A DNA stretch of 64,000 nucleotides from Synechococcus sp. A15-62 (GTDB lineage: Bacteria; Cyanobacteriota; Cyanobacteriia; PCC-6307; Cyanobiaceae), in assembly GCF_014280075.1 (NCBI RefSeq), contig NZ_CP047950.1, positions 1,860,001 through 1,924,000 on the forward strand, in the 5' to 3' direction. Made by a program: the position numbers and the translations under genes. This document shows positions 49,954-58,362 of the stretch, piece after piece. The notes under the pieces were generated by a model, which saw nothing but the letters and a program-made list of their open reading frames with translations, searched no databases and was not told the DNA's origin. The stretch's first letter is position 1, and each line of letters begins with the position of its first letter.

Positions 49954-50886
49954 TTGGTTAACGCCAGTCTCAATTGGGCCAGCATCGTCGGCATCGTTTT
50001 GGCCGTCGGCGGCGCTCTGCTCTATTTCATGCGGTCGTTCAAGCCCGCCTTGGCGCGGGACTACGACGTGTTCTTTGCAGCCATCGGGCTGCTATGCGGC
50101 GGCATCCTGTTCTTCCAGGGATGGCGCCTTGACCCGATTCTTCAGTTCGGCCAGTTCCTGTTGGCGGGAACCACCGTGTTTTTCGCCTACGAGAGCGTGC
50201 GACTGCGCGGCGTGGCCACCGAACAAGCACGGCGCTCCGCCTACTTCGATGACGAACCGGCACCGGCCCGGGGCGGAGGCCCGGGGGGGCTGCGGGGCGG
50301 CTGGGATGACGGCGGTTACGACCGTTTTGATGAGCCTCAGCCGGTGCGGCGGCGCTTCTCAGGCCGTGACGATGACGCCGAAGAACGGCCTGAAGAGGAG
50401 TTCTACAGGCCGCGCCGCGCCAGCCGCGCCGCCATTCCTGAGGAAGCCGCCAGCCGTCGCTCGGCAGACAGTGAGCAGGGCGATTCCGGCTGGGACCAAA
50501 ACGACGAGCGCTCCCGCCGCATGGCTCGCTTCCGCGCCGGCGAAGCCCGGGATGAACGACGCCCCGACTTTGGCTCCAGACGGACGGATCGAGAGGAACA
50601 ACGCCGTGGCAGCCGGCCCATGGGGCGCCCTGAGCGTCCTGCCGGCGAACGGGCTCCTTCAGGAGCCGAGGATGCCGCCTTCGCCCCAAGCCGCAGTTCA
50701 GCGCCGAGTGGTTCCGCCCCGAACCGGGCACGCCCCAGCGCTAACCCGAACACCGCGAGCGACTCCAGGCGATCTGGCGAACCGCCCGTCGCCTCGAACC
50801 GGCCCAGCAGCAACCGCCAACCCCCCCGGAGCTCAAGGCCCTCGTCCGGCAGACCGCGGGACAACAGCTCCCGCTTCGACGACTGA
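49954..50886 (+). CDS. ycf66: Ycf66-family membrane protein
   Basis: A 310-residue protein with three hydrophobic helices in residues 1-85 (IVGIVLAVGGALLYFMRSFK, FAAIGLLCGGILFFQGWRLD and FGQFLLAGTTVFFAYESVRL). That is the conserved Ycf66 region. The rest is a highly charged low-complexity tail dominated by Arg, Glu, Asp, Ser and Pro (for example RRDRE-type runs and RPSSNRQPPRSSRPSSGRP), expected to be disordered and cytoplasmic. Ycf66 function is unknown. TTG start at 49954. The tail is long compared with plastid Ycf66. The next gene starts 6 bp later. Confidence 0.9.
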   Translation: MVNASLNWASIVGIVLAVGGALLYFMRSFKPALARDYDVFFAAIGLLCGGILFFQGWRLDPILQFGQFLLAGTTVFFAYESVRLRGVATEQARRSAYFDDEPAPARGGGPGGLRGGWDDGGYDRFDEPQPVRRRFSGRDDDAEERPEEEFYRPRRASRAAIPEEAASRRSADSEQGDSGWDQNDERSRRMARFRAGEARDERRPDFGSRRTDREEQRRGSRPMGRPERPAGERAPSGAEDAAFAPSRSSAPSGSAPNRARPSANPNTASDSRRSGEPPVASNRPSSNRQPPRSSRPSSGRPRDNSSRFDD

Positions 50887-50891
50887 GCCAG

Positions 50892-51422
50892 TTGCCTCGT
50901 CCGCTGCTGATCCTGCTCGCCAGCCTGGCGCTGGTGGGCTGCAACGGTCGCAGTGAACGGGCAGGTGGTGGCTTGCTCTCCAGCAGCCAGCAGGCCCCAG
51001 CTCTGAGTGGCAGTGGTGAGTGGCTGGCGGTCGTCAGCGATCGCGGCGGCCGACCCACAGTGCAGCTGCGCCGCCTCAGCGACGGATCCGTTGTCTCTGT
51101 TCCCCAGCTGAGCAGACATCAGCCCCACAGCTCCCCCTCCCTGAGCTGGAACGGCCGATACCTGGCAGCGATCACCCAGCGGGGGCGCCGCCGACTTGCG
51201 GTGGTTACCGACCGTCTGAACGGACGCATGCACCCCCTGCCGCTGCCCGGGGGCCGAGACCCAGTGCTGCTCAGCCTTGCGCCGGATGCACAGCAGATCG
51301 CCCTGCAGGTGACGGATCAGGGCCGGTGGCGCGTGGAACTGCTGGATCTGAGTGATCTGCTCGAGCCGGATCGTCCTCCGGGGCAGAGCCTCTCCACACC
51401 GGCGCTGTCGTCAGAGCCATGA
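50892..51422 (+). CDS. Lipoprotein with TolB-like beta-propeller segment, first of two
   Basis: A 176-residue predicted lipoprotein: signal LLILLASLALVGCNGRSE with the lipobox LVGC. The mature part has repeated four-stranded blades of the TolB type: SGSGEWLAVVSDRGGRPTVQ, LSWNGRYLAAITQRGRRRLA and LAPDAQQIALQVTDQGRWRV. Only about two to three blades fit, so it is not a full propeller. The following gene, overlapping by 4 bp (ATGA), encodes a similar protein; the two may combine. Role unknown; envelope location is expected. TTG start. Confidence 0.72.
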   Translation: MPRPLLILLASLALVGCNGRSERAGGGLLSSSQQAPALSGSGEWLAVVSDRGGRPTVQLRRLSDGSVVSVPQLSRHQPHSSPSLSWNGRYLAAITQRGRRRLAVVTDRLNGRMHPLPLPGGRDPVLLSLAPDAQQIALQVTDQGRWRVELLDLSDLLEPDRPPGQSLSTPALSSEP

Positions 51423-51895
51423 TCCGCGTCGCTCTGATTTTCAGCCTGGCGTTTGTGACCGGCTGCAGCAGTCCCAGGCCCACGCCCCGGCCCGACCTCA
51501 ACGGCCTGCTGCGTCAATCCGTGAACAGCCGGCGGGATCCATCACTGGGGGGACGCTGGCTGGCAAGCCTGGGCCAACGCAATGGACGGGAGCGGGTCGA
51601 ACTGATCGACCTGCGCAGCCGCAGCCCCGTCCCATTACCGGGCCTCAACCGTGCTGATGCCCAACCGATCAGCGTCAGCGTTAGTGCCGATGGGCAACGC
51701 CTGGCCGTGGTCCAGCAACGGGAGGACCGCACCGAACTGGTGCTCTACAGGCGCAACGTCGGGGCGACACAACGGCTGCCCCTGAATCCACCGGGTGTGC
51801 CCCGCAGCGTCAGCCTGGACGGTTCAGGCCGGCGACTGGCTGTGCAGGTGAGCCGGAACGGACGCTGGGATGTGGATCTGATCCGCCTGCCCTGA
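51419..51895 (+). CDS. Lipoprotein with TolB-like beta-propeller segment, second of two
   Basis: A 158-residue predicted lipoprotein (MIRVALIFSLAFVTGCSSPR, lipobox VTGC). Blade-like repeats: LGGRWLASLGQRNGRERVEL, VSADGQRLAVVQQREDRTEL and LDGSGRRLAVQVSRNGRWDV, homologous to the preceding protein. Translationally coupled to it by ATGA overlap. Each alone is too short for a closed propeller, so hetero-dimer formation is a reasonable guess. It ends directly against the stop of the convergent hli gene. Confidence 0.72.
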   Translation: MIRVALIFSLAFVTGCSSPRPTPRPDLNGLLRQSVNSRRDPSLGGRWLASLGQRNGRERVELIDLRSRSPVPLPGLNRADAQPISVSVSADGQRLAVVQQREDRTELVLYRRNVGATQRLPLNPPGVPRSVSLDGSGRRLAVQVSRNGRWDVDLIRLP

Positions 51896-52096
51896 TCAGG
51901 GCAGCAGCCCCGCCCAGTGCAGGAAGGTGTCGCGGCTGAGCACCTCGATCAACAGCACCGCCACAAAACCCACCATGGCGAAACGGCCATTCACCCGCTC
52001 GGCATAACCACTCCAGCCGAAGGCAGGCACATCGTTGGTGGTGGCGGACGTCTCCGGAACGGACGTGGTGTCAGGGTTCTCGCTGGTGGAGGTCAT
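51896..52096 (-). CDS. hli: High-light-inducible protein (Hli/Scp)
   Basis: A 66-residue one-helix member of the chlorophyll a/b-binding superfamily. The motif AERVNGRFAMVGFVAVLLIE contains the ExxNGRxAMxG chlorophyll-binding signature, followed by LSRDTFLHWAG. Hli proteins protect photosystem assembly and chlorophyll under stress. The N-terminal 27 residues are polar (Ser/Thr/Pro). Expected to be induced by high light, though no regulatory site can be read here. It starts 9 bp after the ABC transporter gene's end, same strand. Confidence 0.94.
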   Translation of the reverse strand: MTSTSENPDTTSVPETSATTNDVPAFGWSGYAERVNGRFAMVGFVAVLLIEVLSRDTFLHWAGLLP

Positions 52097-52105
52097 CCGG
52101 CCGGT

Positions 52106-54082
52106 TCAGGAACGCCCGAAGTCATAGCTGGTCGCCGGGATCAGCCGCCAGTCGTGATCGCCGCTGAGCTCCAGAACAGTGTCATGGAAATCCTTCAGGG
52201 TTGGACGGTGGCCCACGCTGATGAACGCCACCTCACGATCCCGCAACAGGGAATAAAGGCGCGATTCAGTCTCGACATCCAGGGCACTGGTGGCTTCATC
52301 CAGCACCACGACCTTGGGCGAATTGAGCAGCAGTCTGGCAAAGGCCAGTCGCTGCTGTTCACCCAGAGAGAGCAGCCGCGGCCAGTCCTGCTTGATGTCG
52401 AGGTCGGGATAGCGCTGCAGCAATTTGCCCAGCATCACCTGATACAGAACAGCCCGAAGCTGTTCATCACTAAAACGGGCCTGATCGAGTGGATAACAGA
52501 GCTGTTCGCGCAGAGATCCCAGGGCCATGTAGGGCTTCTGGGGAATGAACAGCAGCTCGCCCTGCCCCGGGGAATAGACGGTGCCCGTCGGCGAGCCCCA
52601 CAGGCCACTCACCACCCGAAGGAGTGAGGTCTTGCCGCAGCCGGAGGGTCCGACCACCAGCAGGCCCTCGGCATTGTCCAGGGAGAAACTGAGGTCGCGC
52701 ACCAGCACGTTGTCGGTGCGGGGTGTTTTGACCGTCACCCCCTGCAGCGCCAGGCGCTCGGAGGGCACAATCCGCGGCACGTAATCACTCCACTCCTCCG
52801 GATCGAGGTTGGAGATGTTGGATTGAAAGCCTTCAAGCCGGTTGATCGAGGCCGAGAACCGAGCCAAGGCTTCGATGTTGTAGATGATGAAAAACAACGA
52901 TCCTTCAACCAGGTTGTAGGCGACGTTCGCCTGGGCAAAGCCGCCGTAATCCATCTCCCCGGCAAGAATCGGAGCCGCAAGGATCAGATAGGGGATGAAA
53001 TTGCTGGCGTAGATGCTTGAACGCTGCAGCACCCGCAGCAGCACCTCCCAGACAATCAGCAGATTGAAGTTTTCAACAACGGTGGCCAGGCGACGCGTCA
53101 CCTCCTTGGCTTCCTGCTGTTCTCCGGCATAGAAAGCGATTGATTCAGCGTTGTCCCGCACCCGCACGAGGCCATAGCGGTAATCCGCTTCAAAGCGCAG
53201 TTGGAAGTTGTTCAACCGAACCAACTTTCGGCCGGCCACGATCATTAGGACAGACACCCCGGATGCGTAGGCCAAGAGGGCGAAGGTGAGCCCCTCACTC
53301 ACCGAATAAAGGATGAGAATGTTGAGGGAAAAAGTGAGAATCGAATCAAAGATATTCAGCGCAAAACCAAGGGCCTGCGCCGTGAAATCACGCACGTCCT
53401 CGGAAATGCGTTGATCGGGGTTATCAACATTGGTGGCCGCTTCATCGTTGGGATTGAGCACGTAATAGGCCCGATCCCGCAGGTAATCGTCCACCAGGCT
53501 CAGCGACAACCATTCCCGCCAGAACAGCCCCAGTTTCTGGGTGAAATAAAACTGCAGGCTGCGAATCGGCAGCGCTACCGCAAAACAGGCACCGTAGATC
53601 CATAGGTTGCGATACGACGCATCGCCGTCTTTGGAGATCAACGCATTGGTCAGATCCCTGGCAATGAATGTGATGCCGGCATTGATGCCGTTCACGCTCA
53701 ACAGCATCAGGATGATCAGGCCGAGAAACAGCCAGGGCAGCCAGCGGCGGTGCCTCAGCTGGCCCCGCACGGAGGCGAACACCACGGCCCCCAGCACGAA
53801 GAGAGCACTGATCCCCGCTCCCCATCCACGGGACCAGAGCATGGCCAGGGAGGACTGGACGCCCCCGAGGTACTGGCCGGTCAGCTCCGGCAACAGCCAC
53901 GACAGGCCGTTCATCAACCCGGTGACCAGGAACAGCACGATCCCGGCCACACAGAAAAGCAGGCTCACTAGCAGTCCAAGGAACTGCCAACCGTTGTCTT
54001 CGGTGTAGGGGAAGAAGTAGGGCTGCGAAAGCCGACGCAGCTTGGCGGCCTGATTGCGCAGGTTCTGAAGCTGGTGGGTCAT
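52106..54082 (-). CDS. ABCD-type/YddA-like ABC transporter, fused membrane and ATPase domains
   Basis: A 658-residue half-transporter. About six helices in residues 30-420 form an ABC_membrane_2 (SbmA/BacA and peroxisomal ABCD type) domain: LGLFWREWLSLSLVDDYLRD, NPDQRISEDVRDFTAQALGF and RVRDNAESIAFYAGEQQEAK, the EEA-like coupling segment. The ATPase domain has Walker A VVGPSGCGKTSLLRVVSGLW, signature LSLGEQQRLAFARLLLNSPK, Walker B VVVLDEATSALDVE and the H-loop VGHRPTL. Members transport vitamin B12, fatty acids or peptides; substrate here is unknown. Start ATG 54082. The hli gene follows closely and may be co-expressed. Confidence 0.88.
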   Translation of the reverse strand: MTHQLQNLRNQAAKLRRLSQPYFFPYTEDNGWQFLGLLVSLLFCVAGIVLFLVTGLMNGLSWLLPELTGQYLGGVQSSLAMLWSRGWGAGISALFVLGAVVFASVRGQLRHRRWLPWLFLGLIILMLLSVNGINAGITFIARDLTNALISKDGDASYRNLWIYGACFAVALPIRSLQFYFTQKLGLFWREWLSLSLVDDYLRDRAYYVLNPNDEAATNVDNPDQRISEDVRDFTAQALGFALNIFDSILTFSLNILILYSVSEGLTFALLAYASGVSVLMIVAGRKLVRLNNFQLRFEADYRYGLVRVRDNAESIAFYAGEQQEAKEVTRRLATVVENFNLLIVWEVLLRVLQRSSIYASNFIPYLILAAPILAGEMDYGGFAQANVAYNLVEGSLFFIIYNIEALARFSASINRLEGFQSNISNLDPEEWSDYVPRIVPSERLALQGVTVKTPRTDNVLVRDLSFSLDNAEGLLVVGPSGCGKTSLLRVVSGLWGSPTGTVYSPGQGELLFIPQKPYMALGSLREQLCYPLDQARFSDEQLRAVLYQVMLGKLLQRYPDLDIKQDWPRLLSLGEQQRLAFARLLLNSPKVVVLDEATSALDVETESRLYSLLRDREVAFISVGHRPTLKDFHDTVLELSGDHDWRLIPATSYDFGRS

Positions 54083-54137
54083 GCCACTGCTGAACTGTGC
54101 TCAGTCTGGCTGCCGCCGCGCCGCTTCGCCGCTGACA

Positions 54138-54845
<708 letters not shown>

Positions 54846-55472
54846 TCAACTGGAGGGCCTCTGGTGCGCAGGTGAACTGGGCCTCGACGGCAGCCTCAGG
54901 CCCTGTCGCGGGGTGATCGCCCTCGCTGACCAGGCCAAGCAACAACAGGCCCGGGCCCTGGTTGTTCCTCCTGAGAATGTCCAGGAAGCGAGCCTGATTG
55001 AGGGGCTTGCGATCCGGACGGCGCCCAACCTGCGCGCGCTGGTTCGGCAGCTCAAAGGCGAGCAACCGTGGCCTTTGAATGAGTGCATCCGCTCCCACTG
55101 CTCTAACCGAGTCGTGAAGCCGGAGCCCTGGTCCTGCCTGGACAGCAGCCTGGCCTCCCGCGCTCTTGCCCTTTCGGCAGCCGGCGGCCATCACCTACTG
55201 CTCGTGGGTCCCCCCGGCTGCGGCAAGACCCGCCTGGCCCATCAACTGCCTCGGCTACTGCCGAGCCTGAACCAGAAGGAAGCGCTCACCATCACGCGCA
55301 TCCATTCCATCGCCGGGCATCTGCATGGCATTAATCAACTGCAGCAGCAACGCCCCTTTCGATCGCCACACCACAGTTGCTCCGCAGCCGCCTTGCTCGG
55401 CGGCGGACGCTCACCCCGCCCTGGTGAAGTGAGCCTGGCCCACGGTGGCGTGCTCTTCCTCGATGAATTGGC

Positions 55473-55975
55473 ACAAGGGTCATACCAACCGCCGGAACTA
55501 CTGCTAGCACTGACTTGCCTGTGGCTCAAGGCGAGTTGGTATTTGGTTGGTACTGATGTCTTAAACCCTCAAAGGCAATTGCCAATTCAGCGAGTCGATA
55601 CCGTACAAACAACAGCAAATCAATCAATGGATTGGTTTATGCCGCTGCTTCTAGCTGTGTCGCTCACACCTCTTGGTGGCAGAACAGAGCAGGATCAAAT
55701 GCAGCTACTTGCTCATCAAGAGCGCAAAAGCAGCGCATACCTAGTAATAAGACTCATAACGCAGCAAATTGAGGTAATTCCTGCCGAGTCACTGGATCAG
55801 TGCGAGGCGATTGGAGCGGAAATCATGAAAGGAGGAAAGTTGAGCAAATTCGTCAAGGGTTATCAGTGCCTTCCTGGCTTCAACTAGGCAAACCGTCTAC
55901 AGATCGGGATAGACACACAGGATTCACACAAGAACAGTCAGCACCTTGTGACTTCCGACTTCTCGATGAGTTGGC
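55473..55975. mobile_element. 503-bp gene-bearing insertion in comM
   Basis: Bounded by CTCGATGAATTGGC (55459-55472) and CTCGATGAGTTGGC (55962-55975), a 13/14-bp direct repeat, as a target duplication would leave. Removing exactly 503 bp restores comM reading through LFLDELAEFPR. It is AT-richer than comM and carries a small secreted-protein gene but no transposase. A short CACAAGG inverted repeat sits near both ends (55472-55478 and 55944-55950). Probably a non-autonomous element or an unusual recombination product. Confidence 0.75.
55627..55887 (+). CDS. Small secreted protein carried by the comM insertion
   Basis: An 86-residue frame, ATG 55627 to TAG 55887. The N-terminus MDWFMPLLLAVSLTPL is a short signal-like segment; the C-terminal half is SSAYLVIRLITQQIEVIPAE, SLDQCEAIGAEIMKGGK and KGYQCLPGFN. 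The IEVIPxxSxxxCxxxGxxxM...YQCLxG pattern resembles small secreted proteins I associate with marine picocyanobacteria: two Cys at conserved spacing at the end. The frame happens to be continuous with the second comM frame upstream, which is chance. It is the only content of the insertion. Function unknown. Confidence 0.55.
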   Translation: MDWFMPLLLAVSLTPLGGRTEQDQMQLLAHQERKSSAYLVIRLITQQIEVIPAESLDQCEAIGAEIMKGGKLSKFVKGYQCLPGFN

Positions 55976-56596
55976 GGAATTTCCGCGAACGGTGCTGGAT
56001 CTATTGCGGCAGCCCCTGGAGGATGGCGCCGTGCAGATCAGCCGTGCCCAGCAGAGCACGGTATTCCCGGCCCTGATCACCCTGGTGGCCGCCACCAATC
56101 CCTGCACCTGCGGCTGGCATGGCGACCGCGACCATGGCTGTCGCTGCAGCATCAGCCAACGCCAGCGCTACTGGCAGAGGCTCTCCGGCCCGCTGCTGGA
56201 TCGGCTCGATCTGCAACTGCGGCTGGAACGGCGCTCCGCCAGGGAGATGGCAGCAGTACTGAAACAACCCAGACAAACGCAAGCCTCAGCGTCCTGGTGC
56301 AAGCCCGCATTAATTGAACGAGCCCGGCAGCGGATGCAGAGGCGCAATCCCGGTGGAGCCAGCAATGGGCGGCTATCGGCGGCAGCGCTGCGGCAGAGCG
56401 GAGCCATCGAGGCGACGGCGCTCGAACTCTGGGAACAGCTGATCAACCAGCGCGGCCTGAGCACGCGCAGCAGCCTTCAGCTGTTGCGCGTGGCGCGCAC
56501 CATTGCTGATCTCAACGACCGGACCAGCGTCGATCGAAACGCGTTAGCGGAAGCGAATTGCTTCCGCTGCACCGATCTGCTCAAGCAGCCTGGAGC

Positions 56597-56746
56597 TCAG
56601 TAGTCGCGGGCACGCTTGTCCGGTGTGTCCCGGTAGGGCTGGGTGCCGATCGGCGGGGGCTGGAGATGACGGTCGTCTAACGAACCCAGCGCATGGGTCA
56701 TCGCTTCACCGAACCACTGGAACCACTGCACAACCGTTGTTTTCAT
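56597..56746 (-). CDS. 49-residue conserved small protein, core copy
   Basis: ATG 56746, 7 bases after GGAGG. It reads MKTTVVQWFQWFGEAMTHAL, GSLDDRHLQPPPIGTQPYRD and TPDKRARDY. It is a paralog of the island gene at 33703-33852, identical in length and keeping WFGxAxxHAxGxxD and PPPIGxxPYRDTP. The 3' end overlaps the end of comM by 7 bp on the opposite strand. Conserved length, motif and ribosome site make it a real gene. No known function. Confidence 0.68.
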   Translation of the reverse strand: MKTTVVQWFQWFGEAMTHALGSLDDRHLQPPPIGTQPYRDTPDKRARDY

Positions 56747-56826
56747 CACATCCTCCGGGGTCTGTCTCCAGTGTGAAATCACTGACAGAAGACGACAACA
56801 GGTGTTTTGACCGGTTCTGCGCCAGC

Positions 56827-57456
56827 TCAGTAGGACGGAGCCGTGGAACTCTCGATCTGTTCAGCCTCCACCGGTGCAGGGCTCGCACTGGAACCGGCCA
56901 CAGGCGCACTGTCCCGATAGACATAGAGATGACCGAGGCTCTTCTTGCCGTAGGCGCGCCGCTTCAGGGTCCAGCCAGGCTCAAGCTTGAGTTGAACAAA
57001 ACCGCTGGCGGCACCACCGGCCCGGGCCACGAGCATGGTGGGCTGGGAGGGATTCTTGGTGGGTGTGGCCAGCAGCTCGATGTCGCTGCCGGTGTTCACC
57101 ACACTGAGCCTGTAACGGGTGCCAAGGTCATCACCACCAATGCGCAGGGAATAGCCGTTCCCATCGATGTAGCGGTTGCAGACCCCGGTGAAATCAAAGG
57201 TGGACAACAGCGGATCCACCATGGCCGGTGATCCGGCGGCCACAGCAAAACAGGGGCGTTTCGTGGTGCGCTGCTCGTAGATGTTCAGCTGTGAACGCTC
57301 GCCCTGACCGATCGGGGCCGACACCAAGACGAAGTTGCTTAACTCCACAGGCACTGCCGTGAACAGCGAACCCTGGGCCAGGGCCGCCGGTACCGAGGTC
57401 GCTGCGAGAGCGAGGCCGGCAGCGGCCACGGTTCGAAAGCGTGCCATCACGTCCAT
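56827..57456 (-). CDS. DUF3747 secreted protein
   Basis: A 209-residue secreted protein. The signal peptide (RTVAAAGLALAATSVPAALA) ends at AQG. The mature start FTAVPVELSNFVLVSAPIGQ, then RSQLNIYEQ, TKRPCFAV, NRYIDGNGYSLRIGGDDLG and YRLSVV, is the DUF3747 pattern, a cyanobacterial family. A Ser/Pro/Ala tail follows the domain. Function is unknown; an envelope location is expected. ATG 57456 or 57447. Followed on the left by empty DNA and the 49-residue gene. Confidence 0.82.
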   Translation of the reverse strand: MDVMARFRTVAAAGLALAATSVPAALAQGSLFTAVPVELSNFVLVSAPIGQGERSQLNIYEQRTTKRPCFAVAAGSPAMVDPLLSTFDFTGVCNRYIDGNGYSLRIGGDDLGTRYRLSVVNTGSDIELLATPTKNPSQPTMLVARAGGAASGFVQLKLEPGWTLKRRAYGKKSLGHLYVYRDSAPVAGSSASPAPVEAEQIESSTAPSY

Positions 57457-57506
57457 GGAGGAACTGAGCGGATCGTAAAAGTGATGCCTGAATCGGTCGC
57501 CCCCGA

Positions 57507-57704
57507 TCAGGCCGGTTTGTTCAGGCGAATGGCGAACAAAAGGGTTCCCACCGTTCCAGGGGCCGCCAGCGCCAAGATCCAGCTGGTGGTTTTGACCCCG
57601 AGATCAGGATCGCCGTAGGCGAGTTCAAACACACAACCAGTGCTGGCGATACCCAAAACACAGGCGAGGGCCAGAAAGACGCCGGCCAGGGGTTTCATCG
57701 GCAT
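57507..57704 (-). CDS. Small two-helix membrane protein
   Basis: A 65-residue protein: MPMKPLAGVFLALACVLGIA, a Cys-containing turn (STGCVFELAYGDPDLGVKTT) and a second helix (SWILALAAPGTVGTLLFAIR). The loop GDPDLG would face one side of the membrane. Conserved-looking small membrane protein of picocyanobacteria, not assigned. ATG 57704. It lies 3 bp after the end of def, same strand, and is probably in its transcript. Confidence 0.6.
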   Translation of the reverse strand: MPMKPLAGVFLALACVLGIASTGCVFELAYGDPDLGVKTTSWILALAAPGTVGTLLFAIRLNKPA

Positions 57705-57707
57705 TAC

Positions 57708-58313
57708 TCAGGCGACGCTCCGCACATCTTGGCGCTCGAAGCCCTTCTCCTTGAGCTCCTTCTGCAGACCGTCTTCATCAGTGACGCGATCGACAAACAA
57801 CACGCCATTGAGATGGTCCATCTCGTGCTGAATGCAACGGGCCATCAACCCATCGGCCTTCATCTTCCGGGGCCGACCCATCTCATCACGGAAGCTCAGT
57901 TCAATCGCGGTGGGACGCACCACATCGAGATACACCCCGGGGATGCTGAGACAGCCCTCTTCATGGGTGTCGAGCCCGGCGCTGGCCGCCGTGATTTCCG
58001 GATTGATCAGCACCAGGGGCGGCGTGGCTGCATTTTCAAGGTCGAGATCAATCACCAGGAGCTGCTGGTGAATCCCCACCTGAGGCGCCGCCAGGCCAAT
58101 GCCCTTGGCGGTGTACATGCTGCGCAGCATGTCGCGGGCTAGCTCACGCACCTGCTCATTCACCTTGCCGATGCGTCGCGCGGGCTGCCGCAGCACCTCA
58201 TCGCCCAGAGTGTGAATCTCCAGCGGCGGAGTTTCAAGGGCCGTCTTCGGCACCAGCATCGTGTCCCGCGACTTATCGGCCTGACGGGCCAACTCTGCAA
58301 AGCTTCCTGCCAA
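57708..58313 (-). CDS. def: Peptide deformylase
   Basis: A 201-residue PDF that removes the formyl group from nascent proteins. All three motifs are present: GIGLAAPQVG, EEGCLSIPG (metal Cys) and QHEMDHLNG (two His and catalytic Glu). TTG 58313 gives the expected start AGSFAELARQADKSRDTMLV; the longer frame upstream runs into the divergent peptidase gene. Ordinary type 1B deformylase of cyanobacteria. Divergent, with starts only 50 bp apart, from the S9 peptidase gene. Confidence 0.94.
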   Translation of the reverse strand: MAGSFAELARQADKSRDTMLVPKTALETPPLEIHTLGDEVLRQPARRIGKVNEQVRELARDMLRSMYTAKGIGLAAPQVGIHQQLLVIDLDLENAATPPLVLINPEITAASAGLDTHEEGCLSIPGVYLDVVRPTAIELSFRDEMGRPRKMKADGLMARCIQHEMDHLNGVLFVDRVTDEDGLQKELKEKGFERQDVRSVA

Positions 58314-58362
58314 GACCAACGCTGCGTTGATCCAGCATGGTAAGCGGCCTGAATCAGACGAC

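Noticed and set aside
55473-55975. The comM insertion as an intein or self-splicing intron
   Set aside because: The insert ends in a stop, its length breaks the frame, it has no intein splicing motifs and no intron core that I can see.
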